A DNA stretch of 64,000 nt, from NCBI GenBank assembly GCA_032229885.1, contig JAVYAJ010000193.1, positions 3,954-67,953 of the forward strand, given 5' to 3'. Made by a program: the position numbers and the translations under genes. The DNA is from Anammoximicrobium sp032229885. Lineage in GTDB: Bacteria; Planctomycetota; Planctomycetia; Pirellulales; Pirellulaceae. Of this stretch, positions 60,208-64,000 are shown piece after piece; position 1 is the stretch's first letter, and each line of letters begins with the position of its first letter. The notes below the pieces were generated by a model. The model made no database searches. It was given only the letters and a program-made list of their open reading frames with translations, and was not told where the DNA came from.

Positions 60208-63200
60208 CCGAGCATCCTGCCTCCCCCGTGCATCACGAACATCATTTCTTGAACCAACTGGTGAAGGTCTTTCTGGACTCGAACCTGTCGCTGATCCTGA
60301 TCCTGTTGGCGACGGTCGTCGGTCTGGGGGCCTTGGGGGTGACTCCGCGCGAGGAAGACCCTCAGATCATCGTGCCGATGGCCGATGTGTTCGTGCAATT
60401 TCCGGGGCACAACGCGGAGGAGGTCGAACAGCTCGTCACGACGCCGCTCGAGCGAATGTTGTACCAGATCGACGGCGTCGAGTACGTCTACTCGATGACG
60501 CAGGCCGACCAGGCGGTGATTACGGTCCGCTACTACGTCGGCGAAGATCGCGAACGAAGCTTGGTCAAGCTGTACAAAAAGCTCGACGAAAACATCGACG
60601 TCGTGCCGCCCGGCGTCACCGGTTGGGTCGTCAAACCGGTCGAAATCGACGATGTTCCGATCGTGACGTTGACGTTGACCAGCGCTTCTTCGGACGACAT
60701 GACGCTGCGCCGCGTGGCCGACGAGCTCACGTTGCGACTGGCCAGCGTGCCGAACGTTTCGCGGGCCTATGTCGTCGGCGGCCGCCCGCGGGTCGTCCAG
60801 GTGTTGATGGACCCCGATCGGATGGCGGCCCACAACGTGTCGCCGCTCGAACTGCAGCGCGCCCTGCAGGCGGCCAACGTTCGGTTGACAGCGGGCGATT
60901 TCCGCAACCGCGACCAGGTGGTGCGGGTCGAAGCCGGCGAGCCGTTCAGCACGGCGCGGCAACTGGCGACGCTGGTCGTCGGCGTGTTTGACGAACATCC
61001 GGTGCGGCTGCAGGACGTGGCGGACATCGAGGACGGCCCCGACGAAGCGGCCGCCTATGTGCGCCATGGCTGGGGCCCGGCTCGCGGGTTTACGCACATC
61101 GGCGGGTTCCCCAGCTCGCTGATCGGACCACGGCGGACGCCGTCGGGCGACGATCCGCCGGACGCCGCGTCCGCCGTGTCTCAGCCTGCGGTCACGATCG
61201 CGATCGCCAAGAAAAAAGGCTCGAACGCCGTCCGAGTCGCCCACGCCATTTTGGCCGAAGCGGAACAGTTGCACGAGACCTTGGTCCCGGACGACATGGA
61301 CCTGGTGCTGACGCGCAACTATGGCTTGACGGCCGACGAGAAAGTGAACGAACTGGTCGAAGCTTTGATCGTCGCCATCCTGCTGGTCGTGACCCTGCTG
61401 GCCTTTGGCTTGGGGTGGCGCGAGGCGCTGATCGTGGGAACCGCCGTTCCGGTCGTGTTCGGGTTGACCTTGGCGGTCAACCTGCTGCTGGGCTATACGA
61501 TCAATCGCGTCACCCTGTTCGCATTGATCCTGTCGTTGGGCTTGTTGGTCGACGACCCGATCGTGGATGTCGAGAACATCACGCGGCATTTCGTGCTGCG
61601 TAAAAACGCGACGCGGCGCATCGTGCTCGAAGCGGTCGCCGAGATTCGGCCGCCGATGGTCGCGGCGACGCTGGCGGTGATTGTCAGCTTTTTGCCGATG
61701 TTCTTCATCACGGGCATGATGGGGCCGTACATGGGGCCCATGGCCTTGAACGTGCCGGTCACCATGCTGATGTCCATCCTGGTGGCCCTGACGATCACGC
61801 CTTGGATGGCCTATCACGTGCTGCGTCGCGCGTACGGCTCGGGCGCGGCGCCCGCCCATGCCGTGCCCGACGAACAGGACGCCGAGTACCTGGAATCGCT
61901 GAAACACTCACCGCTGTACCGATTCTTCTACCCGCTGATGGCGCCGCTGCTGCATTCGCGCGTTGTCGCCTGGGGATTCCTACTGACGATGGGCCTGCTG
62001 ACGATCGCTGCCATGGGGCTGGGGGCCGTTCGCAGCGTCCCGTTGAAAATGCTGCCGTTCGACAACAAGAACGAACTGCTGCTGGTGCTCGATTTGGACG
62101 AAGGCACGACGGTCGAACGCACGGACGCCGCCGTTCGCGATTTTGAAACCTACCTGTGCAGCGTACCCGAAGTCACGGACTTTACCAGCTATGCGGGAAC
62201 CGCCTCGCCGATGGACTTCAACGGAATGGTGCGGCACTATTACCTGCGCCAGGGCGACAACGTGGCGGAAATTCGGATCAATCTGGCGGGAAAAAAGAAC
62301 CGCAAGCTGCAGAGCCACGCGATCGGCCTGCGGATGCGCAGCGATCTGCAGACGATCGCCGATCGGCATCGAGTTCGGCTGAAGCTTGTCGAATCGCCGC
62401 CGGGTCCGCCCGTGATTGCCAGCGTTGTGGCCGAGATCTATGGCCAGCCGGATCATCAGTATGAAGACTATCTGGCTGCGGCCGACATCGTGCGAACCCG
62501 ACTCGGCCGTGAACCGGGCGTGGTCGATGTGGACGATACCCGCGAGGCGCCGCAACTCAAGCAGACGTTTGTCACCGACAAGGAAAAAGCCGCCCTGAAC
62601 GGAGTCTCGACCGACCAGATCGCGCAGACGCTGCGCACGCTGTTGCCGGGCGAGGCGGTCGGGACGATCCGCAGCGACACCGAACGGAATCCGCTGCGCA
62701 TCGAGCTGCGGCTGCCGGTCCCGCTGCGCGCCAGCACGGCCGACCTGACGCGCGTGCAGGTCAAAGGCGCGGGCGGCCAGTTGGTTTCGCTGGCCGAACT
62801 GGGGCACTGGGAGACGGGCCGGGTCGATCAGATGATCTACCACAAAAACCTGCAGCGCGTGGCATACGTGTTTGCCGAAACGGCCGGCCGCCCGCCGGCG
62901 GACGTGGTAATGGACGTCGTGGCGGATCGGCAGGCGGCCGGCGCCAGCGGGGACTCGAATCGTCGCGAAGGCTTGGATCCGATCGCCGACGGCTGGGTCG
63001 CCGACGTGGCGCCTCGACCGCTCGATCAGCGAACGTTTCTGTCCAACGGCGGCGGGATCGGCTGGCGACTGCCGGGCGGCTTTCGGGTGGACTTCGCCGG
63101 CGAGGGCGAGTGGAAGATCACACTGGATGTCTTTCGTGATCTGGGCTTGGCCTTTGCCGCCGCGCTGGTCGCGATCTACGTCTTGCTGGTCGCCCAGACC

Positions 63201-63686
63201 GGGTCGTTCGCGATTCCCGTGGTCGTGATGCTGGCCATCCCGCTGACCGTTCTGGGCGTAATGCCGGGCTTCTGGCTGTTGAACGCCCTCGACGCGCACC
63301 AAGTCGGCGGCTATCTGGACCCGATCTACTTTACCGCCACGGGCATGGTCGGGATGATCGGCCTGTCGGGAATCGTGACCCGCGATTCGATCATTCTGGT
63401 GGACTTCATCCACCTGTCGTTGGCTCGCGGACGGTCGCTGTTCGACGCGATCATGGAGAGCCGCGTGGTCCGTCTGCGGCCGATCTTGTTGACAACCGTC
63501 ACGGCCATGCTGGGCGCGGTTCCGATCATCATCGACCCGATTTTCTCCGGATTGGCTTGGTCACTGATCTTCGGCCTGCTGGCCTCCACCCTGTTCACGC
63601 TGTTCGTCATTCCGGTCACGTACTGGCTGATCTACGCCAACAAGCCCGGGCATGGATTGCCGATCTCGGCGATGGACCAGGAATAA
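60204..63686 (+). CDS. RND-family efflux pump, inner-membrane permease
   Basis: An 1160-residue proton-driven multidrug/solute exporter of the AcrB/MdtB-like RND superfamily. The first helix (LNLSLILILLATVVGLGALGVTPREEDPQIIVP) is followed by a periplasmic porter domain, a membrane block with GLLVDDPIVDVENITRHF (the motif holding the proton-relay Asp residues), a second porter domain and a final block with GMVGMIGLSGIVTRDSIILVDFIHLS. Residues about 285-335 hold a Pro/Gly/Arg-rich insertion not usual in AcrB. The substrate cannot be predicted. The structured leader and strong ribosome-binding site of the adaptor suggest regulated expression. Confidence 0.95.
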   Translation: MTEHPASPVHHEHHFLNQLVKVFLDSNLSLILILLATVVGLGALGVTPREEDPQIIVPMADVFVQFPGHNAEEVEQLVTTPLERMLYQIDGVEYVYSMTQADQAVITVRYYVGEDRERSLVKLYKKLDENIDVVPPGVTGWVVKPVEIDDVPIVTLTLTSASSDDMTLRRVADELTLRLASVPNVSRAYVVGGRPRVVQVLMDPDRMAAHNVSPLELQRALQAANVRLTAGDFRNRDQVVRVEAGEPFSTARQLATLVVGVFDEHPVRLQDVADIEDGPDEAAAYVRHGWGPARGFTHIGGFPSSLIGPRRTPSGDDPPDAASAVSQPAVTIAIAKKKGSNAVRVAHAILAEAEQLHETLVPDDMDLVLTRNYGLTADEKVNELVEALIVAILLVVTLLAFGLGWREALIVGTAVPVVFGLTLAVNLLLGYTINRVTLFALILSLGLLVDDPIVDVENITRHFVLRKNATRRIVLEAVAEIRPPMVAATLAVIVSFLPMFFITGMMGPYMGPMALNVPVTMLMSILVALTITPWMAYHVLRRAYGSGAAPAHAVPDEQDAEYLESLKHSPLYRFFYPLMAPLLHSRVVAWGFLLTMGLLTIAAMGLGAVRSVPLKMLPFDNKNELLLVLDLDEGTTVERTDAAVRDFETYLCSVPEVTDFTSYAGTASPMDFNGMVRHYYLRQGDNVAEIRINLAGKKNRKLQSHAIGLRMRSDLQTIADRHRVRLKLVESPPGPPVIASVVAEIYGQPDHQYEDYLAAADIVRTRLGREPGVVDVDDTREAPQLKQTFVTDKEKAALNGVSTDQIAQTLRTLLPGEAVGTIRSDTERNPLRIELRLPVPLRASTADLTRVQVKGAGGQLVSLAELGHWETGRVDQMIYHKNLQRVAYVFAETAGRPPADVVMDVVADRQAAGASGDSNRREGLDPIADGWVADVAPRPLDQRTFLSNGGGIGWRLPGGFRVDFAGEGEWKITLDVFRDLGLAFAAALVAIYVLLVAQTGSFAIPVVVMLAIPLTVLGVMPGFWLLNALDAHQVGGYLDPIYFTATGMVGMIGLSGIVTRDSIILVDFIHLSLARGRSLFDAIMESRVVRLRPILLTTVTAMLGAVPIIIDPIFSGLAWSLIFGLLASTLFTLFVIPVTYWLIYANKPGHGLPISAMDQE

Positions 63687-64000
63687 CGCCAGACGCGGCG
63701 GCCCGCGAACTGCGATCTGGCGACAGCTTGACGATCTACGTCATACGGCTCGATTCGTTCCCCCGGTAAGGCGGGCTTCAGCCGGTCCCTGCCGCACGGA
63801 AATTGGCGTTTACGTCCTCCGTATTCGCCGCGCACTGCACGACGGAAAAACCTGAGGCCGTTGATGCGGACAAGTCTGGGTGGCGACCGAATTTCCGCTC
63901 TGTACTACGAACCTCAAACATTGTGAACTTGTTGACAATGTTTTCAGGCGGCGACAGCGTCGAGTTGCTGAAGGGTTTGATCTTTTGCGTACAGTAGCTC
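63687..64000. other. Intergenic end of the window
   Basis: About 310 nt. A CGCCAGA/TCTGGCG hairpin spans 63687-63722 just after the RND stop. A 9-bp inverted repeat (63916-63943) overlaps a TTGACA. No gene starts inside the window. Confidence 0.6.
63916..63943. promoter_or_regulatory. 9-bp inverted repeat overlapping a possible -35 box
   Basis: AAACATTGT/ACAATGTTT with a 10-nt centre; TTGACA lies at 63932-63937 inside the right arm. It looks like an operator over a promoter for a gene beyond the right edge. Confidence 0.45.

Noticed and set aside
59967..61907. 646-codon frame opposite the RND genes
   Set aside because: His/Arg/Gln-rich antisense of two convincingly conserved efflux genes.

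Overview
The window looks like chromosomal DNA from a high-GC planctomycete, probably of the Pirellulales/Planctomycetales type. The evidence is the mixture of features rather than a marker gene. There is a Tat-exported Gfo/Idh/MocA oxidoreductase, a membrane anti-sigma-like protein ending in an H-X9-DG (DUF1559-like) domain, very large secreted polysaccharide-active proteins, a secreted HEAT-repeat protein, PqqD-M50-HlyD membrane proteins, and palindromic dispersed repeats in nearly every long intergenic gap. No rRNA, phage, insertion sequence or CRISPR array was seen. One tRNA gene, tRNA-Leu(CAA), is present.

Layout. 1-1.6 kb: bioA (running off the left edge) translationally coupled to a stand-alone C-terminal domain of the SAM hydroxide adenosyltransferase family. 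1.9-5.3 kb: ferrous iron uptake, a membrane-anchored DtxR-like protein with two FeoA domains followed by feoB. 5.5-12.1 kb: RNase R, a secreted spermidine-synthase-like protein, a PQQ-type beta-propeller and a single-domain response regulator. 12.9-20.6 kb: a 1404-residue exo-rhamnogalacturonan-lyase-like protein, an inositol-monophosphatase/ADP-ribosylglycohydrolase fusion and a Tat oxidoreductase. 20.7-25.8 kb (minus): argH, a secreted HEAT/receiver-like protein overlapping it, and a sigma-54 activator with altered key motifs. 26.7-32 kb: a lipoprotein-like protein, a secreted 651-residue protein, tRNA-Leu, a small cysteine-motif protein and a creatininase-family hydrolase.

32.6-38.5 kb is a four-gene unit: GAF-HlyD, periplasmic HlyD, PqqD-M50-HlyD and DUF3467. 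It looks like an envelope-spanning export or proteolysis machine and has no obvious substrate. 39-52.6 kb: aldo/keto reductase with a TauE/SafE transporter, secreted proteins with carbohydrate-binding, LamG, transglutaminase-like or TIM-barrel features, an orphan DNA methyltransferase, an HdeD-like protein and a TPR protein. 52.8-64 kb: a polytopic membrane protein, a STAS protein, a long non-coding region with an excellent sigma-54 promoter match, an ECF sigma/anti-sigma-like pair, a tiny membrane-protein gene whose in-frame TGA may encode selenocysteine, and an RND efflux adaptor/pump pair.

Two themes recur. One is envelope biology: export adaptors, secreted catabolic enzymes and membrane-anchored regulators. 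The other is regulation by alternative sigma factors: a sigma-54 activator, a sigma-54 promoter and an ECF pair. Functions are assigned by motif reading only; no database search was possible.
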